Below, in pieces: positions 15,588 to 23,596 of a stretch of DNA of 36,990 nt (position 1 is its first letter; each line of letters begins with the position of its first letter). The notes below the pieces were generated by a model. It searched no databases and was not told the origin of the DNA. It saw only the letters and a program-made list of their open reading frames with translations. This stretch comes from Minisyncoccota bacterium (GTDB taxonomy: Bacteria > Patescibacteriota > Minisyncoccia > Minisyncoccales > GBS-2): positions 1 through 36,990 of the forward strand of contig CALHEE010000008.1 in the NCBI GenBank assembly GCA_938023415.1, in the 5' to 3' direction. Made by a program: the position numbers and the translations under genes.

Positions 15588-17681
15588 TTACTCAGGCCAA
15601 TTTTCTATCATTAAGCTTTTCTTTTTACCAAAGATAGGTAACTGGAGATATATTTGTTCAGTAATAAAAGGTATGAATGGGTGCAACAGTTTTAAAGAAG
15701 TGAGCAAAACATAAATTAAGACCTTTTTGGTTGTTTCTCTAGTGGCATTGTCTTTTAACTGAGATTTTGATTTTTCAATGTAAATGTCGCAAAAATCGTG
15801 CCAAAAAAAATTGTATAAGCTTCGGACAGCTCTTCCAAATTGAAAATCTTCCAGAGATTTGTCAACAAAAAGAATGGTTTTTTTGAGAGCTTTAAGAATA
15901 AGTTTGTCTGCTAAAGTGAGTTTAAAAGCTTTGAGTTTGAATTTTCTTGGAATTTTAAATTTTGAATCTTGGACTTGAGGTAAAACGAATCTACTAGCGT
16001 TCCAAATTTTATTGCAAAATTTTTGCCCCATGACAATATTGTCTTCAACAAACTTAATGTCTTGCCCTCCCATCATCTGCCAAACAATCCCCCACCTCGT
16101 GGCATCAGCACCATATTTTTCAATTAATAAGCTAGGGTCAATCCCTGTGCCCAAAGACTTTGACATTCTTTTTCCCTCTTTAGTTAAAACGGTAGGATGA
16201 ATAAAAACTTTTCTAAAAGGAACTTTTTTCAAAAATTCCATTCCTGAAAAAATCATCCGAGCGACCCATAAATTTATAATTCCACGGTCAGTGCTTAAAA
16301 CATCGGTAGGATAAAATCTTCTTAAATCTTTGCTCTTTTTTGGCCAGCCCAAAGCAGCAAAAGGCCACAAGGCGGAAGAAAACCAGGTATCTAAAACTTC
16401 TTCTCTTCCCCTTAAGGGAATTTTGTGTCCCCACCAAATCTGCCTAGAAATGCACCAGTCTTTCCCTGAACTTAGCCAATCAAAATAAATTTTTTCCCAT
16501 CTTTTAGGAATGAATTTTACCATTCCAGAACTCACTGCCTTTTTGGCCATTTGAGCTAAATCTTTCATCTTCAAAAACCATTGTTCAGAAGGCAAAATTT
16601 CAGTGGAAGTTTGACAGCGATAACATTTAGGAATGGATACTTGATAATCTTCTACTTTCACTAAGAGTCCTAATTTTTCTAAATCTTTCACGATCTTTTC
16701 TCTTGCCTCCCAGACCGTCAATCCTTGATAGTCAGCTGGCACCTGAATCATTTTTCCCTCTTTATCGATCACCTCAATAAGAGGAAGATGATGCTTGAGA
16801 GAAATTTCGTAGTCTCTTAAATCATGAGCAGGGGTAATCTTCAATACTCCGGTTCCAAAATCCGGATCAACCGCCGAATCTTCAATTAAAGGAATTTCCC
16901 TTTCGATTAAGGGTAGAGAAAGAAAAATCTTTTTCTTCACCAACTCTTTGTATCTTTTATCTTTTGGGTTGACCGCCAACGCAGTGTCTCCAAAAATTGT
17001 TTCTGGCCTGGTAGTGGCGACAATCAAAAAAGAATTTTCATTTTTCGCAAATGGATACTTAATGTACCATAATTTACCTTCTTCTTTTTTGTACTCAATT
17101 TCCAAATCAGACAAACTCGTTTGGCATCTTGGACACCAGTTAATCGGCCTTTTTCCTTTGTAAATTAAACCCTTTTTGTAATAGTAAAAAAAGGCCTTTT
17201 TTACCGCTTGAGAATATTCTTTGTCTAAAGTAAACCTCGTTCTTGACCAATCTAAAGAGCAACCTAACTTTTTAAATTGCTCCAAAATAATCTTTCTGCA
17301 CTTTTTTACCCATTGCCAGACTCTCTCAATAAATTTTTCTTTTCCTAAATCAAATCTTGTCAGATTCTCTTTTTTCAATTGTTTTTCCACTACATACTGA
17401 GTAGCAATGCCGGCATGATCGGTCCCTGGTAACCAAAGGGTTTTGAATCCTTTCATTCTTTTCCATCTAATTAAAATATCCTGGCAGGTGGCATTGAGGG
17501 CATGACCAATGTGAAGTTCTCCCGTAACATTGGGTGGAGGAATAACGATCGAATAGGGCCTTTTATGTCTTTTTGGCAAATGATCAGGGTTGAATAATTT
17601 ACTTTTTTCCCAAAATTGGTAAATTTTCTTCTCTACCAGCTTGGGATTGTAAACTTTTTCTAAGACCAGTTTTCTTTTCAT
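15588..17681 (-). CDS. valS: Valyl-tRNA synthetase, compact form
   Basis: A 697-residue class Ia synthetase. The N-terminal catalytic half has PPPNVTGELHIGHAL (HIGH at 57-60). The CP1 editing domain has ATTRPETIFGDTALAVNP (about 222-239). Cys pairs are CPRC (193-196) and CYRC (353-356). The second catalytic half has DTWFSSALWPF (431-441) and RMSKS (505-509). The anticodon-binding domain ends at LMIENWPE. Typical ValRS has 860-950 residues; here the C-terminal coiled-coil arm is absent, and about 30 residues usually found between GH(K/R)IP and VLDTWFSS are missing. Active-site motifs are intact, so it should work. The promoter places the 5' end near the ATG. Confidence 0.96.
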   Translation of the reverse strand: MKRKLVLEKVYNPKLVEKKIYQFWEKSKLFNPDHLPKRHKRPYSIVIPPPNVTGELHIGHALNATCQDILIRWKRMKGFKTLWLPGTDHAGIATQYVVEKQLKKENLTRFDLGKEKFIERVWQWVKKCRKIILEQFKKLGCSLDWSRTRFTLDKEYSQAVKKAFFYYYKKGLIYKGKRPINWCPRCQTSLSDLEIEYKKEEGKLWYIKYPFAKNENSFLIVATTRPETIFGDTALAVNPKDKRYKELVKKKIFLSLPLIEREIPLIEDSAVDPDFGTGVLKITPAHDLRDYEISLKHHLPLIEVIDKEGKMIQVPADYQGLTVWEAREKIVKDLEKLGLLVKVEDYQVSIPKCYRCQTSTEILPSEQWFLKMKDLAQMAKKAVSSGMVKFIPKRWEKIYFDWLSSGKDWCISRQIWWGHKIPLRGREEVLDTWFSSALWPFAALGWPKKSKDLRRFYPTDVLSTDRGIINLWVARMIFSGMEFLKKVPFRKVFIHPTVLTKEGKRMSKSLGTGIDPSLLIEKYGADATRWGIVWQMMGGQDIKFVEDNIVMGQKFCNKIWNASRFVLPQVQDSKFKIPRKFKLKAFKLTLADKLILKALKKTILFVDKSLEDFQFGRAVRSLYNFFWHDFCDIYIEKSKSQLKDNATRETTKKVLIYVLLTSLKLLHPFIPFITEQIYLQLPIFGKKKSLMIENWPE

Positions 17682-17689
17682 ATATTTTC

Positions 17690-17717
17690 ATTATATCTGA
17701 GGGTTGATTTTTTTCAA
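17690..17717 (-). promoter_or_regulatory. Leaderless-type promoter of valS
   Basis: TTGAAA (17712-17717), 16 nt spacer, consensus TATAAT (17690-17695) on the minus strand; the -10 ends 8 nt from the ATG at 17681. It overlaps the divergent tRNA-Glu promoter. Confidence 0.65.
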
Positions 17718-17731
17718 ATTTTTCCTAAAAT
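17704..17731 (+). promoter_or_regulatory. Promoter of tRNA-Glu and the GT2 gene
   Basis: TTGATT (17704-17709), 16 nt spacer, TAAAAT (17726-17731). The tRNA begins 11 nt after the -10 box. No other promoter can serve the glycosyltransferase gene, so both should share one transcript. Confidence 0.55.
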
Positions 17732-17742
17732 AATATTGATTT

Positions 17743-17814
17743 GCCGCCATCGTCTAACGGTTAGGACATCGGGCTTTCAATCCGAAAATCGGAGTTCAAC
17801 TCTCCGTGGCGGCA
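17743..17814 (+). tRNA. tRNA-Glu(TTC)
   Basis: Acceptor GCCGCCA/TGGCGGC, anticodon stem TCGGG/TCCGA around loop CTTTCAA (anticodon TTC), T-arm CGGAG-TTCAACT-CTCCG, discriminator A, no encoded CCA. The GT2 ATG begins after a single intervening base (17815). Confidence 0.95.
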
Positions 17815-17815
17815 C

Positions 17816-19360
17816 ATGAAATCAGATTATCTTAACCTCTCTTCCCCTGAAGACTTAATCAATAAAAAAGAAAAAATTTTTTACCGAATCCTGGAAATTC
17901 TTCCAGGATTTTTATCATGGCTTACTCTTTTGAGTTTTTTTGTTTTATCTTGGTCCGCCCCAAAAGTGGTGGCTGTTTTTATTATCATTTTCGATCTCTA
18001 TTGGTTAATGAGGGTGGCTTATTTGTCCGTTCACCAAATTGCTTGTTTTTTGCAAATGAGAAAACACTTAAAGATTGATTGGCTGGAAAAGCTTAAAAAT
18101 TTAAATAGTCTTTCCAAGAAAAATTGGCAAGAGATTTACCATTTAATCGTTTTGCCAATGGCCAACGAAGACTTAGAAATCGTAAAGAGTAGCCTTGAGG
18201 CTCTTTTAGAATGCAATTATCCAAAAGAGAAAATGATGGTTGTGCTGGCCATTGAAGAAAGAATAGGTAAAAAAGCTCAAGAGATAGCCAAAATAATTGA
18301 AAAAGAGTTCGGAAAAAAATTTTTCAAATTTTTCATCACGCGCCATCCAAAAGATATTAAAGGAGAAGTAAAAGGCCGTGGCTCAAATGTTGCCTGGGCA
18401 ATAAAAGAGGTAAAAAAGAAACTACCTAAGGAAATCCCCCTCGACAAAGTCATCGTTTCCATTTTTGATATTGACACCAGACCGTTTCCCCAATATTTTG
18501 CCGTGCTCACTTATTATTATCTGACAACAAAAAACAATTTGAGAGCAAGCTATCAGCCGATTCCTGTCTACAACAATAACATCTGGGAAGCTCCGGTTTT
18601 TTCTCGAATTGTCGCCACCTCCAATACCTTCTGGCAGATGATGCAACAGGAAAGAAAAGAACAATTGGTAACTTATTCTTCTCACTCCATGCCCTTGAAA
18701 ACTTTATTAGAAGTGGGCTATCCTGCGAATGTCGTTTCTGACGATTCGCGCATTTTTTGGAAGGCCTATCTTTTTTACAATGGCAAATATCAGGTCATTC
18801 CTCTATATTATCCAATTTCCATGGATGCAGTTTTGGCAAAAAATTTCTTCCAAACGGTGATCAATCAATACAAACAACAAAAGCGTTGGGCTTTTGGAGC
18901 AGAAAACATTCCTTACATTATCTTTGGCTTTTTTAAAAACAAAAAAATTCCATTTTTTGAGAAGGTGCGCCATACCTTCATTATTTTAGAAGGATTTTGG
19001 TCTTGGGCGACAGCTGCCCTTTTAATTTTCTTTTTGGGTTGGCTACCTTTATTGTTAGGAGGTGAAAAATTCAATTTTACCCTTCTTTCTTATAATTTAC
19101 CCAGGTTAACTTCCAATCTGATGGCACTGGCCATGCATGGGATGATGATCGCTGCCCTTATTTCTCTTTTACTTTTGCCCCCTCGACCAAAAAATTATTC
19201 AAAATTAAAAACCTTCTCTATCTTCTTTCAATGGCTTCTTTTACCGCTTACTTTAATTTTCTTTGGGGCTCTCCCTGCTTTAGATGCTCAAACAAGATTA
19301 ATGTTGGGTAAAAGATTGGAGTTTTGGGTGACGGAGAAAAAGAGAAAATTGAAAGATTAA
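17816..19360 (+). CDS. Membrane GT2 glycosyltransferase (cellulose synthase-like)
   Basis: A 514-residue membrane glycosyltransferase of the processive GT2 type. Two TM helices lie at about 33-75. The cytosolic GT-A domain has the acidic FDIDTRPFP metal motif (about 221-229), VSDDSRIFWK (the general-base region, about 305-314) and QQKRWAFG (QxxRW-like, about 356-363). Three or four C-terminal TM helices follow. It probably makes or extrudes a polysaccharide; the sugar is not predictable. Its ATG is 1 nt after the tRNA-Glu discriminator base, so no untranslated leader remains once the tRNA is cut out. Its stop lies 3 nt from the convergent recG stop. Confidence 0.87.
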   Translation: MKSDYLNLSSPEDLINKKEKIFYRILEILPGFLSWLTLLSFFVLSWSAPKVVAVFIIIFDLYWLMRVAYLSVHQIACFLQMRKHLKIDWLEKLKNLNSLSKKNWQEIYHLIVLPMANEDLEIVKSSLEALLECNYPKEKMMVVLAIEERIGKKAQEIAKIIEKEFGKKFFKFFITRHPKDIKGEVKGRGSNVAWAIKEVKKKLPKEIPLDKVIVSIFDIDTRPFPQYFAVLTYYYLTTKNNLRASYQPIPVYNNNIWEAPVFSRIVATSNTFWQMMQQERKEQLVTYSSHSMPLKTLLEVGYPANVVSDDSRIFWKAYLFYNGKYQVIPLYYPISMDAVLAKNFFQTVINQYKQQKRWAFGAENIPYIIFGFFKNKKIPFFEKVRHTFIILEGFWSWATAALLIFFLGWLPLLLGGEKFNFTLLSYNLPRLTSNLMALAMHGMMIAALISLLLLPPRPKNYSKLKTFSIFFQWLLLPLTLIFFGALPALDAQTRLMLGKRLEFWVTEKKRKLKD

Positions 19361-19363
19361 TTT

Positions 19364-21478
19364 TTACTCCAGATGGACTCTCTTTTTAAATTCAGCCAAT
19401 TTTTTTCTTAAAAGGGGGTATTTTTTTAACTCTGGATCTTTTTCTAAAATCTCCTTGGCTGAATTTCTCGCCTTCTCTACAAGAGAAACATCTTTCAAAG
19501 ACTCCATGGCAATGTCTGGGAGGCCCCATTGTTTTGCCCCAAAAATTTCTCCAGGTCCTCTCATTTCTAAATCTTTCTCAGCTAATTCAAAACCATTTTC
19601 GCAAGTTAAAAGAGCTTCTAGCCTTTGACGAGTTTTCTTTGAAGAAGATTCCGTAAAAAGAAAACAAAAGGATTGTTTTTCTCCTCTCCCTACTCTCCCC
19701 CGAAATTGATGAAGCTGGGCTAAGCCAAATCTCTCTGCCCCCTCAATCATGATAATAGTAGCGTTGGGAATATCAATGCCCACCTCTACCACCGAAGTAG
19801 AGACTAAAATATCGATTTTTTTTTCCTTGAAATCTTTCATTATTTTTTCTTTTTCTTTTGCCTTCATCCGGCCGTGAAGCATAGCCACTTTCAAATCAGG
19901 AAAGATCACTTTTGAAAGTTTCTCATATTCTTCTTTTACTGCTTTCACTTCAGACAAGTTTAAATTTTCATTTTCTCTTTTCTCAATTCGGGGACAAATG
20001 ACAAAAACCTGGTTTTTCGCCTTCACTTGCTCTCTAATAAAATCGTAGGCCAGTTTTCTTTTTTCAGGGGGAATAATTTTCGTCACCACCTTCTTTCTGC
20101 CTTTTGGTAATTGATCAAGGAGAGAGAGGTCAAGGTCGCCATAAAGAGCAAGAGCAAGGGTCCGAGGGATGGGAGTAGCGGTCATTGAAAGAAGATGGGG
20201 AAGAAAAGGCTGTTCTTGTCTCTTCACTAATCTTGCCCGCTGTTCCACTCCAAAGCGATGTTGCTCGTCTAAAATCACTAAGGCTAAATTTTTAAATTCC
20301 ACTTCTTTTTGAATGAGGGCATGGGTACCAATCAAAAAATCAATTTCTCCATTTTTGATTTTCTGTAAAAATTTTTTTCTTGAAATTTGAGAAATCTTTT
20401 GTTCACCAAAAACCAAACTTTCTTCTCTTGTTAAAAGGCCAATTTTTACTTGGAAATTTCTTAAAAAATAAGAACTGGTCTTAAAATGTTGCCTGGCTAA
20501 GATTTCGGTAGGTGCCATCAGGGCAATTTGATAACCTGCCCTAGCCACATTCAAAGCAGCAATGAGGGCGACGATAGTTTTCCCTGAACCAACATCTCCC
20601 TCTAATAAGCGGTTCATTGGTCTTGGTTTTTCTAAATCCTTTAAAATTTGAAAGAGAGATCTTTTTTGGGCCAAGGTCAACTCAAAAGGTAAGGAGTTAA
20701 TAAAGTTTTTTACCAATTCTAAATTGAGAGGAATGGAAACTGCCCTTTCTCTTTTCAGGGCCAGTCTTTCTCTTAAAATATAAAGCTGAAGCAAAAACAA
20801 TTCTTCGAAAGAAAATCTTTCTTTTGCTTTTTGAGCAGAATTTAAAGAATCTGGAAAATGAACCTGCCAAAGAGCCTCTTTAAGAGGAAAGAGGTTGAAT
20901 TTCTTGATGATCTCTCCAGGGATAAAATCTCTGAGCTTATTTTCGATTTTAATTAAAATTTTCTGGATGATTTTTCTTAACCAACGGGAAGAAAGTCTTT
21001 CTGTCTCTGGATAAATTGCCACTAACCTTCCGGTGTGGATGAGATTGGAAGTATCAAGTTCAGAATGAGAAATTTTTTCGTAAGCAGGATTGGACAAATA
21101 TAAGCCGTATTCATCGAAAGTCACCTTTCCCGACAAAGAGATGAAATTTCCTTTTTTTAAAACATTCACCAAATAAGGTTGATTGAACCAAACTATTTTT
21201 ATTGACCCGGAATTATCTGCCACTATTGCTTGAGTTAAAATCATTTTCTTTTTCCAGGTTTGAGTATTTGTGATTTCTAGAATCTTTCCCTGAAGGCTCA
21301 CTTTTTCTCCCACTTTTACTTGAGCAATCTTTTTTAAATTGGAAAAATCCTCATAACGATGAGGAAAATGATAAAGAAGATCGCGGACGGTTTTAATGCC
21401 CAACTTTTTTAATCTCTTCTGATAGATAGGTCCTATTTTGGGAATTTCTTTAATGGGGGTAGAGAGTTCAATTTTCAT
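19364..21478 (-). CDS. recG: ATP-dependent DNA helicase RecG
   Basis: A 704-residue RecG, which drives reversal of stalled forks and Holliday-junction migration. A helix-hairpin-helix-like start (IKEIPKIGPIYQKRLKKLGI) leads into the OB-fold wedge (about 50-140). The helicase has Walker A GDVGSGKT (294-301), motif II DEQH (404-407), TATPIPRTLA, and motif VI region QFRGRVGRGEKQSF. The C-terminus has the TRG-like fork-translocation segment. Length is normal. The ATG begins 1 nt after the 3' end of tRNA-Arg(GCG) on the same strand, with no Shine-Dalgarno outside the tRNA; the only visible promoter is the tRNA promoter at 21564-21591. Confidence 0.97.
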   Translation of the reverse strand: MKIELSTPIKEIPKIGPIYQKRLKKLGIKTVRDLLYHFPHRYEDFSNLKKIAQVKVGEKVSLQGKILEITNTQTWKKKMILTQAIVADNSGSIKIVWFNQPYLVNVLKKGNFISLSGKVTFDEYGLYLSNPAYEKISHSELDTSNLIHTGRLVAIYPETERLSSRWLRKIIQKILIKIENKLRDFIPGEIIKKFNLFPLKEALWQVHFPDSLNSAQKAKERFSFEELFLLQLYILRERLALKRERAVSIPLNLELVKNFINSLPFELTLAQKRSLFQILKDLEKPRPMNRLLEGDVGSGKTIVALIAALNVARAGYQIALMAPTEILARQHFKTSSYFLRNFQVKIGLLTREESLVFGEQKISQISRKKFLQKIKNGEIDFLIGTHALIQKEVEFKNLALVILDEQHRFGVEQRARLVKRQEQPFLPHLLSMTATPIPRTLALALYGDLDLSLLDQLPKGRKKVVTKIIPPEKRKLAYDFIREQVKAKNQVFVICPRIEKRENENLNLSEVKAVKEEYEKLSKVIFPDLKVAMLHGRMKAKEKEKIMKDFKEKKIDILVSTSVVEVGIDIPNATIIMIEGAERFGLAQLHQFRGRVGRGEKQSFCFLFTESSSKKTRQRLEALLTCENGFELAEKDLEMRGPGEIFGAKQWGLPDIAMESLKDVSLVEKARNSAKEILEKDPELKKYPLLRKKLAEFKKRVHLE

Positions 21479-21479
21479 A

Positions 21480-21552
21480 TGCCCTCGGTAGGAATCGAAC
21501 CTACAATCTCAGGGTCCGCAACCCTGAATTTTATCCATTAAACTACGAGGGC
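21480..21552 (-). tRNA. tRNA-Arg(GCG)
   Basis: Acceptor GCCCTCG/CGAGGGC, anticodon stem CAGGG/CCCTG around loop TTGCGGA (anticodon GCG), T-loop TTCGATT, discriminator A, no CCA. Bacteria normally use ACG (edited to ICG by TadA) for CGU/CGC; here G34 is encoded. recG starts 1 nt downstream. Confidence 0.93.
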
Positions 21553-21563
21553 AAGTCAATTTA

Positions 21564-21591
21564 ACTGTATCATATTTTCTCAAAAAAACAA
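21564..21591 (-). promoter_or_regulatory. Promoter of tRNA-Arg(GCG)-recG
   Basis: TTGTTT (21586-21591), 16 nt spacer, TACAGT (21564-21569) on the minus strand, 11 nt before the tRNA. Confidence 0.45.
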
Positions 21592-21610
21592 TCTCTTTTA
21601 TGGAAAAGAT

Positions 21611-21639
21611 TTGGAGAAAAATTAAAAAAATGATAAATT
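21611..21639 (+). promoter_or_regulatory. Promoter of tRNA-Ser(GCT)
   Basis: TTGGAG (21611-21616), 17 nt spacer, TAAATT (21634-21639), 9 nt before the tRNA. It is divergent from the tRNA-Arg promoter. Confidence 0.45.
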
Positions 21640-21648
21640 GAAGATAAA

Positions 21649-21740
21649 GGAGGAGTGTCCCGAACCAGGTAAGGGAGTGGCTTGCTAAGCCATCGGCAGC
21701 TTAAAAAACTGCCTTGTGGGTTCAAATCCCACCTCCTCCG
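21649..21740 (+). tRNA. tRNA-Ser(GCT)
   Basis: Acceptor GGAGGAG/CTCCTCC, anticodon stem GTGGC/GCCAT around TTGCTAA (anticodon GCT), long variable arm (GGCAG/CTGCC type), T-loop TTCAAAT, discriminator G followed by CC but not CCA. It stands alone, with comF converging on it. Confidence 0.95.
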
Positions 21741-21761
21741 CCGGAGTTATTGTGAAAGAGC

Positions 21762-22451
21762 TTAAATTCTGTCACTACCTGCCTTAGCTTTAGCTACCAC
21801 CATTCCAATAATCTCTTTTGCTCCAGCTTCCTTTAAAATTTTGGCCGCCTCCTCCATGGTCGCGCCCGTAGTATATATGTCATCTACCAAAATGACTTTT
21901 TTTCCTCTAATTAATTTCTCGTTTTGAAAAAAGAAAGATCCTTTCACATTTTCTTTTCTTTCTCTTTCTGAAAGCTCCACTTGGGGAAGGCTTGATTTTT
22001 TCTTTAGTAAAACATTGTTTAAGACTGGTAAATTTAAAAATTCTCCCAAGTGTTTAGCTATTTCTTCTGCCTGATTAAAGCCCCGCCATTTTAATCTTTT
22101 TTTAGTTAAGGGGATGGGTATTAAAAGATAATCTTTTTTTTCCTTGAAAAATTCAGGGGGATTATCAATTAATTGAAGATGGTCTATAATGAGAGAAGAA
22201 GCGAGGGGGGCTAATTCTTTAAGAAAAGGAAAGTATTTAAATTTCTGAATTAATCTTTTTAAAAGAAAATTTTGATAATCAGTGGCAAAGTAAAGATCCT
22301 GAAGGTGTTTTGTCTTAAGAGGTTGATGGGAAGAGAAAATTTCAATCGTGGCACGACAATCTGGGCAAAGATAATCTCCCTCCCTCTGACAGCCAAGACA
22401 AAATTTTGGAAAGATCAAATCGAAAATAAAGCTTTTGATTTTTCCTTGCAT
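21762..22451 (-). CDS. comF: ComF-family phosphoribosyltransferase-like competence protein
   Basis: A 229-residue ComF/GntX protein. The N-terminus, after DLIFPKFCLGCQ, has four cysteines in two CxxC pairs (C18, C21, C29, C32) for a zinc ribbon. The C-terminal half is a PRTase fold with RLKWRGFNQAEEIAKHL and the PRPP loop VILVDDIYTTGAT. In naturally competent bacteria ComF helps handle incoming single-stranded DNA. The start is set at 22451, where family similarity begins; an ATG at 22499 would add 16 residues overlapping promoter DNA. It is divergent from the type IV pilus operon, fitting a shared DNA-uptake role. Confidence 0.9.
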   Translation of the reverse strand: MQGKIKSFIFDLIFPKFCLGCQREGDYLCPDCRATIEIFSSHQPLKTKHLQDLYFATDYQNFLLKRLIQKFKYFPFLKELAPLASSLIIDHLQLIDNPPEFFKEKKDYLLIPIPLTKKRLKWRGFNQAEEIAKHLGEFLNLPVLNNVLLKKKSSLPQVELSERERKENVKGSFFFQNEKLIRGKKVILVDDIYTTGATMEEAAKILKEAGAKEIIGMVVAKAKAGSDRI

Positions 22452-22474
22452 GCTTTCGATGTTTAAACTATAAT
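22446..22474 (+). promoter_or_regulatory. Promoter of the type IV pilus operon
   Basis: TTGCAT (22446-22451), 17 nt spacer, consensus TATAAT (22469-22474). The gap to the pilM ATG is 33 nt, so this operon has a true leader, unlike many promoters here. It overlaps the 5' end of the divergent comF gene. Confidence 0.65.
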
Positions 22475-22507
22475 AATAAAAATCAGTAAAAATTTCCATT
22501 TTTTAAA

Positions 22508-23587
22508 ATGGCCTTAAAATTATTATCGAAAAGTTTTTTAGGGATAGACATTGGCACCTCCGCAATTAAAATAGTAGAACTCTCTTCTTTTGCCGGAAAA
22601 ATAAAATTAGAAAATTATCTGGAACTTCCCACTCAACCTTTTCACCAACGACAGGCTTTCGTTCCTGAAAAAAGCACTATTTATCTTCCAGCCAAAGAAA
22701 TTGCCGGGGCAATAAAAGAATCTTTGGAAGAGACAAAGATAAAAACGAAAAATTGTGTCATTGCCATTCCTGATTTTTTAACTTTTTTTACTATTTTTAA
22801 TTTGCCCATGATGTCAAAGGAGGAGTTACCAGAGGCAGTGAAAATTGAAGCAAGAAAATATATTCCCCTCCCAATAAAAGATGTGACCGTAGATTGGCAA
22901 CTTCTCGAGAAAAATGCTGATTTTCAAAAACAATTGACTATCCTCTGTGTTGCGGTACCCAATGAGATCATTGCTAAATGTCGGCAGATTGCCTCTTTAG
23001 CCAATCTCAAACTTTTAGTTTTAGAGGCAGAAATTTTTGGTCTCGTTCGTGCTCTCATTCAGAAAGAACAAAGGCCAATTGGCTTAATTGATATTGGAAC
23101 CAGGAGTACGACCTGCAGTGTGGTCGAGGATGAGAAGATAAGAATTTATCATAGTCTAAATTTTTCCGGAAGTATTTTAACAGAAAAAATTGCCCAACAA
23201 TTAGGCATTGATTGGGAATTGGCAGAAAAAGTCAGAAATTGCTGGGGCCTTACCAATTTTCCTTCTTATTGGTCAGAAGAGATGAAAAATTTTTTCAAAA
23301 AAATCTTCACCTCTTCTTTGGAACCTGTCCTCAAAGAGGCAGAGAAAATTTTCAACGATTATTATTTGAAAAGAAAAGCTGAAATTGTTAAAATTATTTT
23401 AGCAGGAGGAATTGGATTGGTCCCTGGACTATTGTCATTTTTTCAAAATTATTTTAAAAGGGAGGTAGAGATAGCAAATCCATTTTTAAACATCTCTTAC
23501 CCCCCCTTCCTTGAAGAAAAAATAAAAAAGCTTGGACCATCGCTTGCGGTAGCAGTAGGGGTGGCTTTGCGGGGTTTAACATCTTAA
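22508..23587 (+). CDS. pilM: Type IV pilus assembly protein PilM
   Basis: A 359-residue actin-like ATPase of the PilM/FtsA fold. The phosphate-1 motif FLGIDIGTSAIKIVELS is at about 10-26, phosphate-2 GLIDIGTRSTTCSVV at about 194-208, and the adenosine motif ILAGGIGLVPGL at about 298-309. PilM forms a cytoplasmic ring that binds the N-terminus of PilN and links the motor to the alignment complex. It is the first gene of the operon, with its own promoter. Length is normal for the family. Confidence 0.95.
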   Translation: MALKLLSKSFLGIDIGTSAIKIVELSSFAGKIKLENYLELPTQPFHQRQAFVPEKSTIYLPAKEIAGAIKESLEETKIKTKNCVIAIPDFLTFFTIFNLPMMSKEELPEAVKIEARKYIPLPIKDVTVDWQLLEKNADFQKQLTILCVAVPNEIIAKCRQIASLANLKLLVLEAEIFGLVRALIQKEQRPIGLIDIGTRSTTCSVVEDEKIRIYHSLNFSGSILTEKIAQQLGIDWELAEKVRNCWGLTNFPSYWSEEMKNFFKKIFTSSLEPVLKEAEKIFNDYYLKRKAEIVKIILAGGIGLVPGLLSFFQNYFKREVEIANPFLNISYPPFLEEKIKKLGPSLAVAVGVALRGLTS

Positions 23588-23596
23588 ATTATAGTT

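Noticed and set aside
22452-22499. A 16-residue longer ComF start
   Set aside because: The extra part (MEIFTDFYYYSLNIES) is not typical of ComF and overlaps the pilM promoter and the likely comF promoter.
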